From assembly GCF_029892485.1 (NCBI RefSeq), contig NZ_JARXVG010000005.1, positions 124,001 through 188,000 on the forward strand: DNA of 64,000 nucleotides. Direction: 5' to 3'. Origin of the DNA: Variovorax boronicumulans. GTDB lineage: Bacteria; Pseudomonadota; Gammaproteobacteria; Burkholderiales; Burkholderiaceae_C. The position numbers and the translations under genes were made by a program. This document shows, piece by piece, positions 25,989 through 33,584 of the stretch (the first letter of the stretch is position 1; each line of letters opens with the position of its first letter). Below the pieces are notes generated by a model. That model was given only the letters and a program-made list of their open reading frames with translations. It made no database searches and was not told where the DNA came from.

Positions 25989-28388
25989 ATGTCCCGATTT
26001 CAAGTGAAGAAGGTCGCCGTGCTCGGCGCCGGCGTGATGGGCGCGCAGATTGCCGCCCACCTCGTCAATGTGCGCGTGCCCGTCGTGCTGTTCGATCTGG
26101 CCGCTAAGGAAGGCCCGAAGAACGGCATCGTCACGCGCGCCATCGACAACCTCAAGAAGCTCAAGCCCGCGCCGCTCGGCGACGTGGCCGATGCGGGCCT
26201 GATCGAGCAGGCCAACTACGACGACGACCTGGCCAAGCTCGGCGAGTGCGACCTCATCATCGAAGCGATTGCCGAGCGCATGGACTGGAAGCTCGATCTC
26301 TACAGGAAGATCGCGCCGCACGTGGCCAAGCATTCGATCCTGGCCTCGAACACCTCGGGCCTGTCGATCACCAAGCTGAGCGAGGCGTTGCCTGAAGCAC
26401 TGAAGCCGCGCTTCTGCGGCATTCACTTCTTCAACCCGCCACGCTACATGTTCCTGGTGGAGCTGATCAACACGCCCACCACGCAGCCGCAGGTGCTCGA
26501 CGACCTCGAGGCCTTCGTCACCAGCACGCTCGGCAAGGGTGTCGTGCGCGCGCACGACACGCCCAACTTCATCGCCAACCGCGTCGGCATCGCCGGCATG
26601 CTGGCGACGCTGAAGGAAGTCGAGAAGTTCGGCCTCACGCCCGACGTGGTGGACGACCTCACCGGCAAGAAGCTGGGCCGCGCGAGCTCGGGCACCTTCC
26701 GCACCGCCGACGTGGTGGGCCTGGACACGATGGCCCACGTCGTGAAGACGCTGCAGGACAACCTGAACGCCGAGAGCGATCCGTTCTACGCCAACTTCTC
26801 GACGCCGCCGGTGCTCGCCAAGCTGCTGGAGCTGGGCAATCTGGGCCAGAAGACCAAGGCCGGTTTCTTCAAGAAGGTCGGCCGCGACATCCTGCGTTTC
26901 GACCTGAAGAGCGGCGAGTACGTGCCCGCCGGCGCGAAGGCCGACGAGGTGTACGGCCGCATGCTGAAGAAGCCCGCAGGTGAACGCCTGAAGCTGCTGC
27001 GTGAGAGCGAAGGACCGCAGGGCCAGTTCCTCTGGGCGATCCTGCGCGACGGCTTCCATTACGCGGCCGTGCACCTGGCCGACATTGCCGAGAGCGCGCG
27101 CGACATCGACTTCGCGATGCGCTGGGGCTTCGGCATGAAGCAGGGCCCGTTCGAACTCTGGCAGGAAGCGGGCTGGGCGCAGGTGGCCAAGTGGATCCAG
27201 GAAGACATCGATGCCGGCAAGGCGCTGAGCACCGTGCCGCTGCCCCGATGGGTGTTCGAAGGCGCCGTGGCCAAGGCCGGCGGCGTGCACACGCCCGAAG
27301 GTTCGTGGAGCGCATCGCAAGGCCAGTTCGTTCCGCAACGCAAGCTCCCGGTGCACGACCGCCAGCTGTTCCCCGAGAGCGTGCTCGGCGCGAACGCACC
27401 CGATGCCAACACCGCCGGCACGACGATCAGCGACGAAGGCGATGTGCGCGTGTGGACGCTCGACGGCGAAGTGCTCATCGCGAGCATCCATTCGAAGATG
27501 CACGCCATCAGCCCCGACGTGGCCGAAGCGCTGGGCGCCGCGGTCGACCTGGCCGAGGCTGAATACAAGGGCTTGGTGATCTGGTCGCCCGACGAGATGT
27601 TCTCGGTTGGCGCCGACCTGCAGGCGATGCTGCCGGCCTTCGTGGTCGCCGGCATCGGTGCGGTCGAAGGCGCGGAAGAAGAGCTGCAGAACGTGATGCT
27701 CAAGATCCGTTACGCGAGCGTGCCGGTCGTCTCGGCCGTGCGTGGCATGGCACTGGGCGGCGGTTGCGAACTGGCTGTGTACTCGGCCAAGCGCGTGGCT
27801 GCAATGGAAAGCTACATCGGCCTGGTCGAAGTGGGCGTGGGCCTGATTCCCGGAGCGGGCGGCCTGACCTACATCGCACGCCGTGCGGCCGAGAACGCGT
27901 CGGCCTCGACGGGCACCGACCTGCTGCCTTTCCTCACCGAAGGCTTCACTGCCGCGGCAATGGCCAAGGTCGGCACGGGCGCGCTCGATTCGAAGAAGCT
28001 GGGCTACCTGCTCGACAGCGACGTGATCGTGCCGAACAAGGACGAACTGCTCTACGTCGCGCTGCAGCAGGCCAAGGCGATGGCCGACGTCGGCTACCGC
28101 GCACCGCTGCGCCGCACCTTCCGCGTGGCAGGCCGCAGCGGCGCCGCGACGATCAAGGGGCAGCTGGTGAACATGCGCGACGGCGGCTTCATCAGCGCGC
28201 ACGACTTCCACATCGCCAGCCTGATCGCGAACGTGGTCACCGGCGGCGACGTGGACGCGGGATCGCTCGTGACCGAGGAATACCTGATGACGCTGGAACG
28301 CAAGGCGTTCTGCTCGCTGATCGTGCATCCCAAGACGCAGGAGCGGATCATGGGGATGTTGAGTACGGGGAAGCCGGTGCGCAACTGA
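25989..28388 (+). CDS. 3-hydroxyacyl-CoA dehydrogenase/enoyl-CoA hydratase (FadN-type)
   Basis: Bifunctional beta-oxidation enzyme, 799 residues. Domain order is dehydrogenase first, hydratase last: KVAVLGAGVMGAQIAAHLVN (NAD-binding) at residues 8-27, HFFNPPRYMFLVELI near 147, a 3HCDH C-terminal part near 190-290, and the enoyl-CoA hydratase domain at about 460-690 with RGMALGGGCELAVYSAKR near 584 and GVGLIPGAGG near 617. This order is that of Bacillus FadN (YusL), not of E. coli FadB, where the hydratase comes first. The partner thiolase follows after the DUF559 insertion. It acts in the cytoplasm with the upstream dehydrogenase. Confidence 0.94.
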   Translation: MSRFQVKKVAVLGAGVMGAQIAAHLVNVRVPVVLFDLAAKEGPKNGIVTRAIDNLKKLKPAPLGDVADAGLIEQANYDDDLAKLGECDLIIEAIAERMDWKLDLYRKIAPHVAKHSILASNTSGLSITKLSEALPEALKPRFCGIHFFNPPRYMFLVELINTPTTQPQVLDDLEAFVTSTLGKGVVRAHDTPNFIANRVGIAGMLATLKEVEKFGLTPDVVDDLTGKKLGRASSGTFRTADVVGLDTMAHVVKTLQDNLNAESDPFYANFSTPPVLAKLLELGNLGQKTKAGFFKKVGRDILRFDLKSGEYVPAGAKADEVYGRMLKKPAGERLKLLRESEGPQGQFLWAILRDGFHYAAVHLADIAESARDIDFAMRWGFGMKQGPFELWQEAGWAQVAKWIQEDIDAGKALSTVPLPRWVFEGAVAKAGGVHTPEGSWSASQGQFVPQRKLPVHDRQLFPESVLGANAPDANTAGTTISDEGDVRVWTLDGEVLIASIHSKMHAISPDVAEALGAAVDLAEAEYKGLVIWSPDEMFSVGADLQAMLPAFVVAGIGAVEGAEEELQNVMLKIRYASVPVVSAVRGMALGGGCELAVYSAKRVAAMESYIGLVEVGVGLIPGAGGLTYIARRAAENASASTGTDLLPFLTEGFTAAAMAKVGTGALDSKKLGYLLDSDVIVPNKDELLYVALQQAKAMADVGYRAPLRRTFRVAGRSGAATIKGQLVNMRDGGFISAHDFHIASLIANVVTGGDVDAGSLVTEEYLMTLERKAFCSLIVHPKTQERIMGMLSTGKPVRN

Positions 28389-28401
28389 CGAGGTTGCCTC
28401 T

Positions 28402-28442
28402 TCCTCCTTCCCCCTCTGGGGGAAGGCCGGGATGGGGGCAAG
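28402..28442. repeat. G-rich palindromic repeat R1, copy c
   Basis: Same repeat as at 5604-5641: outer hairpin CTTCCCCCTCTGGGGGAAG, then a GGGATGGGGGCAAGCAGCC tail. It begins 14 bases after the fadN stop and ends 7 bases before the DUF559 start codon. With copy d in opposite orientation it brackets that gene. Confidence 0.85.
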
Positions 28443-28448
28443 CAGCCT

Positions 28449-28865
28449 ATGCAAAACCAATCCACTCCCAAGGCACAGCAGAACGCCCGTGCTCTGCGAC
28501 ACGAGATGACCGACTCCGAGCGCAGGCTTTGGAGCGGGATTCGAAGCGAGCAACTGGGTGTGAAGTTTCGTCGCCAGCATCCCATCGGAAACTACATCGC
28601 CGACTTCGCATGCCTCGACCCCAAGCTGATCGTCGAACTCGACGGATCGCAACACCAGGCGCAAGAAGGCTACGACGCGCGACGCGACGCCTTTCTGCGT
28701 GCACAGGGATTCGACGTGCTGCGTTTCGCATCGAACGATCCATTTGTCAATTTTGAAGGGGTGCTCCAGGCCGTCATCAACCGATTGGACGAGTTGAAGG
28801 CCGCTTGCCCCCATCCCAACCTTCCCCCAGAGGGGGAAGGAGCCAAATCCAGGAGCTATCCATGA
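28449..28865 (+). CDS. DUF559 endonuclease-like protein bracketed by R1 repeats
   Basis: Small protein of 138 residues with a DUF559 domain, a Vsr-like branch of the PD-(D/E)XK nuclease fold. Residues that fit the active site are E24 (TDSERRLW), D52 (NYIADF) and E63/D65 (VELDGSQH). KFRRQHPIGNYIADFACLD and the DVLRF strand are family hallmarks. The gene interrupts the fadN-fadA pair: it starts 7 bases after repeat copy c. Its last 20 residues (ACPHPNLPPEGEG segment) are encoded by repeat copy d, and its TGA overlaps the thiolase ATG. No good ribosome site is seen. Its role is unknown; mismatch-type nicking or mobilisation of the repeat are possibilities. Confidence 0.85.
   Translation: MQNQSTPKAQQNARALRHEMTDSERRLWSGIRSEQLGVKFRRQHPIGNYIADFACLDPKLIVELDGSQHQAQEGYDARRDAFLRAQGFDVLRFASNDPFVNFEGVLQAVINRLDELKAACPHPNLPPEGEGAKSRSYP
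28804..28843. repeat. G-rich palindromic repeat R1, copy d
   Basis: Inverted relative to copy c: CTTGCCCCCATCCCAACC then the hairpin CTTCCCCCAGAGGGGGAAG. It overlaps the 3' end of the DUF559 gene and supplies an AAGGAG just upstream of the thiolase, next to a second AGGAG nearer the start codon. Confidence 0.85.
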
Positions 28866-30058
28866 AACAAATCCAAGACGCCTACATCGTCTCCGCCACC
28901 CGCACCCCCATCGGCAAGTCCCACCGCGGCTACTTCCGCAACTACCGTCCCGATGACCTGCTCGCGACCACGCTGAAGGCGGCGCTCGCCGCCGTGCCCG
29001 GCCTCGATCCCAAGGTCATCGAAGACATCATCTGCGGCTGCGCGATTCCCGAATCGCAGCAAGGCCTGAACGTCGCGCGCATCGGCGCGGTGCTGGCGGG
29101 GCTTCCGACCAGCATCGGCGGCATCACCGTCAACCGCTTCTGCGCCTCGGGCCTGTCGGCCGTGCAGATGGCCGCGGACCGCATTCGTGTCGGCGAAGCC
29201 GACGTGATGATCGCGGCCGGCGTCGAGAGCATGAGCATGGTGCCGATGATGGGCAACTCGCCATCGCTGTCGCCCTCGATCTTTGAGCGCGAAGGAGATG
29301 TCGGCATCGCCTACGGCATGGGCCTCACGGCCGAGAAGGTCGCGCAGCAGTGGAAGGTGAGCCGCGAGGCGCAGGACGAGTTCGCGCTCGCCTCGCATCA
29401 GAAGGCATTGGCCGCGCAGAAGGCCGGCAAGTTCGCGGATGAGATCACGCCCATCGAAGTGACGGATCGATCGCCTGATCTCGAGACCGGCGAGTCGATC
29501 GCGAAGACCCGTACCGTCAATCTCGACGAAGGCGCACGCCCCGACACGAGCATCGAAGGTCTCGCCAAGCTGCGCACGGTGTTCGCCGCGCGCGGCACCG
29601 TGACGGCCGGCAACAGCTCGCAGACTTCGGACGGCGCGGGCGCGCTGATCCTCGCGAGCGAGAAGGCGGTCAAGCAATACGGCCTCACGCCGCTCGCGCG
29701 CTTCGTGAGCTTCGCGAGCAAGGGCGTGCCGCCGCACATCATGGGCATCGGCCCGATCGAGGCGATTCCGGCCGCGCTGCGCTATGCGGGCCTGAAGCAC
29801 GAAGACATCGACTGGTTCGAACTCAACGAAGCCTTCGCGGCGCAATCGCTCGCGGTGATCAATACCCTGGGCCTCGATCCGTCGAAGGTCAACCCGATGG
29901 GCGGCGCGATTGCATTGGGCCATCCGCTGGGCGCGACGGGCGCGATCCGCGCGGCCACCGTGGTGCACGCGCTGCGCCGCGAGAACCTGAAGTACGGCAT
30001 GGTCACGATGTGCGTGGGCATGGGACAAGGCGCCGCAGGAATTTTTGAACGCGTCTGA
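28862..30058 (+). CDS. fadA: Acetyl-CoA C-acyltransferase (3-ketoacyl-CoA thiolase)
   Basis: Thiolase, 398 residues, that cleaves 3-ketoacyl-CoA with CoA to acetyl-CoA and a shortened acyl-CoA, completing the cycle of the FadE/FadN enzymes upstream. The nucleophile is C94 in NRFCASGLSAVQMAADR, and the C-terminal pair is GHPLGATGAIRA (His) and CVGMGQGAAG (Cys). The ATG at 28862 is preceded by AGGAGC and overlaps the DUF559 stop; an in-frame ATG at 28805 would place repeat-encoded residues in front and is not credible. Length matches the family. Confidence 0.96.
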   Translation: MKQIQDAYIVSATRTPIGKSHRGYFRNYRPDDLLATTLKAALAAVPGLDPKVIEDIICGCAIPESQQGLNVARIGAVLAGLPTSIGGITVNRFCASGLSAVQMAADRIRVGEADVMIAAGVESMSMVPMMGNSPSLSPSIFEREGDVGIAYGMGLTAEKVAQQWKVSREAQDEFALASHQKALAAQKAGKFADEITPIEVTDRSPDLETGESIAKTRTVNLDEGARPDTSIEGLAKLRTVFAARGTVTAGNSSQTSDGAGALILASEKAVKQYGLTPLARFVSFASKGVPPHIMGIGPIEAIPAALRYAGLKHEDIDWFELNEAFAAQSLAVINTLGLDPSKVNPMGGAIALGHPLGATGAIRAATVVHALRRENLKYGMVTMCVGMGQGAAGIFERV

Positions 30059-30112
30059 TCGACAACGCGCAAGGCACCGCAACGAGTGTCAGCACACGAA
30101 GGAGACAACTTC

Positions 30113-31012
30113 ATGCAGACGCAGCAGCTCCCGGTCGACGGCGGCGCACAGCAACTGGCGGTTCGCCGCTACGAGCCCGCTGGCGCACCGCGCGCCAGCA
30201 TCGTGATCGGCGGCGCCATGGGCGTGCGCCAGTCGTTCTACGAACCGTTCGCGCAGTGGCTCGCCGGCCAGGGCCTGCGCGTCTGGACCTTTGACTACCG
30301 TGGCTCGGGCGACTCGCGCGGCAATGCGCCGCTGCGCGGCTTCAAAGCCGACCTGTTCGACTGGGCGCGCGACTACGAAGCGGTGATCGACACCGCCAAG
30401 GCCGCGCTGCCCGATGAACCGCTCTACCTGCTGGGCCACAGCCTCGGCGCGCAACTGCCGGGCTTCCTGCAGCGACCTGAGCAGGTCGCGGGCCTTGTCA
30501 GCATCGCGGCCGGCAGCGGCTACTGGCGCGAGAACGCACCGAAGCTGCGCCGCAGCATCCTCTATTTCTGGTTTGTGCTCGTGCCGCTGGTCACGCGGCT
30601 GTGCGGCTACTTCCCGGGCCGCAAGCTGAAGAAGGTGGGCGACCTGCCGCGCGGGGTGATCCTGCAATGGCGGCGCTGGTGCCTGCACCCACGCTACAGC
30701 GTCGGCGCCGAGGGCGAATCGGCGCTGCAAAGCTACGGACGCGTGCGCTTCCCGGTGCTGGCGCTGTCGATCACCGACGACGAACTCATGACGCTCGCGG
30801 GCACCGAAAGCCTCGTGAGCTTCTACGCGGGCGCGCCTAGCGCGGTCGAGCGCATCGCACCGGCCGACGTGCAGGCGCGGCGCATCGGCCACTTCGGCTT
30901 CTTTCGCGAACAGTTCAGCCAGAGCCTCTGGCCGAGCATGGTCGACAAGCTGCATCGGCTCGCGGCGCTTACCGCGGTGCAGCACGCCAACGTCCCGCAC
31001 ACGACTGCGTGA
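30113..31012 (+). CDS. Alpha/beta-hydrolase fold protein
   Basis: Serine hydrolase of 299 residues, cytoplasmic. ATG 30113 has AAGGAG 9 bases upstream, which rules out the ATG at 30086. The nucleophile elbow is LLGHSLGAQLPG near residue 108, with the acid in ALSITDDELMT near 226 and the histidine in RRIGHFGFFRE near 262. The early FDYRGSGDSRGNAPLRG strand and the HRxxxGDxxxGxxxQWxxW-like middle (GDLPRGVILQWRRWC) match a group annotated as lysophospholipase-like hydrolases. It lies within the acyl-CoA operon and may release fatty acids or hydrolyse acyl esters; the substrate is unknown. Confidence 0.9.
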   Translation: MQTQQLPVDGGAQQLAVRRYEPAGAPRASIVIGGAMGVRQSFYEPFAQWLAGQGLRVWTFDYRGSGDSRGNAPLRGFKADLFDWARDYEAVIDTAKAALPDEPLYLLGHSLGAQLPGFLQRPEQVAGLVSIAAGSGYWRENAPKLRRSILYFWFVLVPLVTRLCGYFPGRKLKKVGDLPRGVILQWRRWCLHPRYSVGAEGESALQSYGRVRFPVLALSITDDELMTLAGTESLVSFYAGAPSAVERIAPADVQARRIGHFGFFREQFSQSLWPSMVDKLHRLAALTAVQHANVPHTTA

Positions 31013-31043
31013 CGCCATCCACCGGAGGCACACTGCAAGCACC

Positions 31044-31883
31044 ATGAGCAGCACGCAACACCCCTTCGACAAAGCCCTGGCCCTGCACCACAGCGACATC
31101 CGCGTGGGCCACTTCACGGGCAGCACCAGCCCCGACTACTGGAACATGGTCGGCCCGTTCGGCGGCACCACCGCGGCGCTTGTGCTGCAGTCGGTGCTGC
31201 TGCATCCCGACCTGCTCGGCACGCCGATCGCGCTGACCGTCAACTACGCGGCCGCGCTCGAAGCGGGCGCGTTCGACATCCAGGCCACGGCCGTGCGCAC
31301 GAACCGCTCGACGCAGCACTGGACCGTGCAGATCACGCAGGCCGGCGCCAGCGGCGCGCCAAACATGACCACCACCGCCACCGTCGTGACAGCCGCGCGC
31401 CGCGACACCTGGGGCGAGAGCGACATGCCGATGCCCGAGGAGGCGCCCCGGCCCGAGACAGTGGAGCGCATGAGCATCGGCCCCTCGGGCGTGGCCTGGA
31501 TCAACCAGTACGAGATGCGCCCGTTCAGCGGCGGCATTCCCCCGAAGTGGGACGGCAATCTGCAGCACAGCGAAACCCGCATCTGGCTGCGTGACGCGCA
31601 GCCGCGGCCGCTCGACTTTCCTTCGCTCGCCGCGATGAGCGACATGTTCTATCCCCGCGTCTGGCTGCGCCGCGCGAAGCACGTGCCGGCGGGCACGGTG
31701 TCGATCACCACCTACTTCCATGCCGGGGCGGAGCAACTGGCCGAGGTGGGCACGGGCTACCTGCTGGGCCGCGCGGCGGGACAGCAGTTCTTCAACGGAT
31801 TCTTCGATCAGACGGCGCATCTGTGGAGCGAGAAGGGCGTGCTGCTCGCGACTTCCAACCAGATCGTCTATTACAAGGAATAG
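31044..31883 (+). CDS. TesB-like double-hotdog acyl-CoA thioesterase
   Basis: Protein of 279 residues that likely hydrolyses acyl-CoA to free acid and CoA. Two hotdog halves are visible: residues about 15-130 (NMVGPFGGTTAALVLQSVLLHPD at the start, overall) and about 145-275 (VWLRRAKHVPAGTVSITTYFHA, then GYLLGRAAGQQFFNGFFDQTAHLWSEKGVLLATSNQIVYYK in the full tail). The last segment with Asp/Gln/His-rich FFDQTAHLW is the usual active-site strand of these thioesterases. It is 31 bases after the hydrolase and 2 bases before the next SDR, indicating one operon. Confidence 0.88.
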   Translation: MSSTQHPFDKALALHHSDIRVGHFTGSTSPDYWNMVGPFGGTTAALVLQSVLLHPDLLGTPIALTVNYAAALEAGAFDIQATAVRTNRSTQHWTVQITQAGASGAPNMTTTATVVTAARRDTWGESDMPMPEEAPRPETVERMSIGPSGVAWINQYEMRPFSGGIPPKWDGNLQHSETRIWLRDAQPRPLDFPSLAAMSDMFYPRVWLRRAKHVPAGTVSITTYFHAGAEQLAEVGTGYLLGRAAGQQFFNGFFDQTAHLWSEKGVLLATSNQIVYYKE

Positions 31884-31885
31884 CC

Positions 31886-32635
31886 ATGGCCGCTCTTCAG
31901 AAATCCGCGCTCATCGTCGGTGCCGGCGATGCCACCGGCGGCGCCATCGCTCGCCGTTTCGCGCGCGAGGGCTATGCCGCCTGCGTCACGCGACGCAGCC
32001 TCGACAAGCTGCAACCGCTGGTCGCGCAGATCGAGGCCGATGGCGGCCGCGCCCATGCCTTCGCCTGCGATGCACGCAAGGAAGAAGAAGTGGTCGCGCT
32101 CATCGAGCAGATCGAATCGACGGTCGGCCCCATCGAGGTGATGGTGTTCAACATCGGCGCCAACGTGCCCGAGAGCATCCTCACCGAAACCGCGCGCAAG
32201 TACTTCAAGGTGTGGGAGATGGCCTGCTTCTCGGGCTTTCTCAATGGGCGCGAAGTGGCCAAGCGCATGGTGGCGCGCGAGGTGCCGAAGGGCGGGCATC
32301 GCGGCACGATCATCTTCACCGGTGCCACCGCATCGCTGCGCGGCGCCGCGAACTTCGGCGCGTTCTCGGGCGCGAAGATGGCCTTGCGCGCGTTGGCCCA
32401 ATCGATGGCGCGCGAGCTGGGGCCGCAGGGCATTCACGTCGCGCACGTGGTGGTCGATGGCGCCATCGACACCGAGTTCATCCGCAGCAACTTCCCCGAA
32501 CGCTATGCGCTCAAGGAGAGCGACGGCATCCTGAACCCGGACCACATCGCCGACAGCTACTGGATGCTGCATTCGCAGCCGCGCGATGCGTGGACGCACG
32601 AACTCGATCTGCGGCCCTGGTCCGAGAAATTCTGA
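31886..32635 (+). CDS. Atypical SDR-fold protein lacking the catalytic tyrosine
   Basis: Rossmann protein of 249 residues from ATG 31886. The cofactor loop is VGAGDATGGA (residues 11-20) rather than TGxxxGxG. The position of the catalytic YxxxK holds FSGAK (F160, K164), so the usual Tyr is absent; S150 lies in TGATAS. The rest follows the SDR family (NIGANVPESI, VVVDGAIDTEFI). Such members may bind NAD(P) for a regulatory or enoyl-reductase-like role; catalysis by the normal mechanism is unlikely. The gene starts 2 bases after the thioesterase stop and is followed by the R2 repeat region. Confidence 0.85.
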   Translation: MAALQKSALIVGAGDATGGAIARRFAREGYAACVTRRSLDKLQPLVAQIEADGGRAHAFACDARKEEEVVALIEQIESTVGPIEVMVFNIGANVPESILTETARKYFKVWEMACFSGFLNGREVAKRMVAREVPKGGHRGTIIFTGATASLRGAANFGAFSGAKMALRALAQSMARELGPQGIHVAHVVVDGAIDTEFIRSNFPERYALKESDGILNPDHIADSYWMLHSQPRDAWTHELDLRPWSEKF

Positions 32636-32676
32636 GATGACGCTTTCTGCTTGTCGGGCTGCGGGGTATTCAGGGC

Positions 32677-32773
32677 GCGATCACGTCGACGGGGTACCTT
32701 GCTCCGCGAATGTCCCCCGCCCTTCGGGCTCCTCCTTGATTTCGCTGCGCAAGGCACCCCATCGACGTGACCG
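32677..32773 (-). repeat. Hairpin element R2, copy A
   Basis: Element of about 95 bases ending in long complementary arms, 32679-32702 and 32749-32772 (21 of 24 positions pair; the three exceptions become G-U pairs in a minus-strand transcript). Between them is the conserved core, read on the minus strand as CGCAGCGAAAT, AAGGAGGAG, a small GCCC-GAA-GGGC hairpin and GGGGGACATTCGCGG. It is inverted relative to copy B in the same intergenic gap. Confidence 0.8.
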
Positions 32774-32820
32774 TTTTTCAGAGCGGTCGTTGATCAGCGA
32801 TACACGACGAGCGTGCCCCA

Positions 32821-32916
32821 GTGCACAGGCCATCGGGTGCTCCCCGCAGCGAAATAAAGGAGGAGGGCGAAGCCCGGGGGACATTCGCGGAGGGGAGTAC
32901 CCGGTGGCCTGCGCAC
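32821..32916 (+). repeat. Hairpin element R2, copy B
   Basis: Second copy, opposite orientation, 47 bases after copy A. The arms are 32821-32845 and 32892-32916 (22 of 25 pair, two of the rest as G-U). Their sequence is quite different from the copy A arms, while the core is almost identical. The inner hairpin is GGGC-GAA-GCCC, the mirror of copy A's GCCC-GAA-GGGC. Copies A and B fill most of the 316-base gap between the atypical SDR and isomerase genes. Confidence 0.8.
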
Positions 32917-32951
32917 ACGCCCTGAACAAAAACACCTGACAAGGAGACACC

Positions 32952-33545
32952 ATGACCAAATCCGTCGAGTTCTATTTCGACTTCGGCAGCCCCGCCGCCT
33001 ATCTTGCCGCGACCCAACTGCCGCACGTCTGCGCAGACACCGGCGCCGAGCTGGTGTGGAAGCCCATGCTGCTAGGCGGCGTGTTCCAGGCCACTGGCAA
33101 TCATTCGCCGGCCGAGATCAAGCCCAAGGGCCCGTACATGAACATCGACCTCAAGCGCTTCGCCCGGCGCTATGGCGTGCCGTTCGTACACAACCCGCAC
33201 TTCCCGATCAACACGCTGCTGCTGATGCGCGGCGCCACCGGCATCCAGATGAAGGAGCCGGCGCGCTTCGGTGCGTACGTCGACGCGGTCTACCACGCGA
33301 TGTGGGTCGAGCCGCAGAACCTCGGCGATCCCGCCACCGTCGGTGCGGTGCTTCAAAATGCGGGCTTCGACGCCACCGCATTGCTCGCGCTGGCCGGCGC
33401 GCAGGAAGTGAAAGACCGGCTCAAGGCCGTCACGCAGGAAGCGGTGGAGCGCGGCGTGTTCGGCGCTCCCACCATGTTCGTCGGCGACCAGATGTTCTGG
33501 GGGCAGGACCGCCTCGATTTCGTGCGCGAAGCCCTCGACGCCTGA
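32952..33545 (+). CDS. DsbA-family 2-hydroxychromene-2-carboxylate isomerase-like protein
   Basis: Glutathione-dependent isomerase of the kappa-GST/HCCA isomerase family, 197 residues, thioredoxin fold with a helical insert. The N-terminal VEFYFDFGSPAAYLAATQ carries the serine (residue 13 region) that replaces the DsbA cysteine pair and activates glutathione. FGAPTMFVGDQMFWGQDRLDFV near residue 170 is the cis-proline and C-terminal signature. AAGGAG lies 7 bases before the ATG. There are no naphthalene-pathway genes nearby, so the substrate here is more likely another GSH-linked intermediate of the acyl-CoA operon. Confidence 0.9.
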   Translation: MTKSVEFYFDFGSPAAYLAATQLPHVCADTGAELVWKPMLLGGVFQATGNHSPAEIKPKGPYMNIDLKRFARRYGVPFVHNPHFPINTLLLMRGATGIQMKEPARFGAYVDAVYHAMWVEPQNLGDPATVGAVLQNAGFDATALLALAGAQEVKDRLKAVTQEAVERGVFGAPTMFVGDQMFWGQDRLDFVREALDA

Positions 33546-33584
33546 GCGCGTCGCCAACAACCGTTTTATCCAAGGACCATTCCC

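Noticed and set aside
25965..28814. 949-codon minus-strand frame opposite fadN
   Set aside because: Mirror frame of a well-supported gene; sequence has no family resemblance and crosses the DUF559 cassette.
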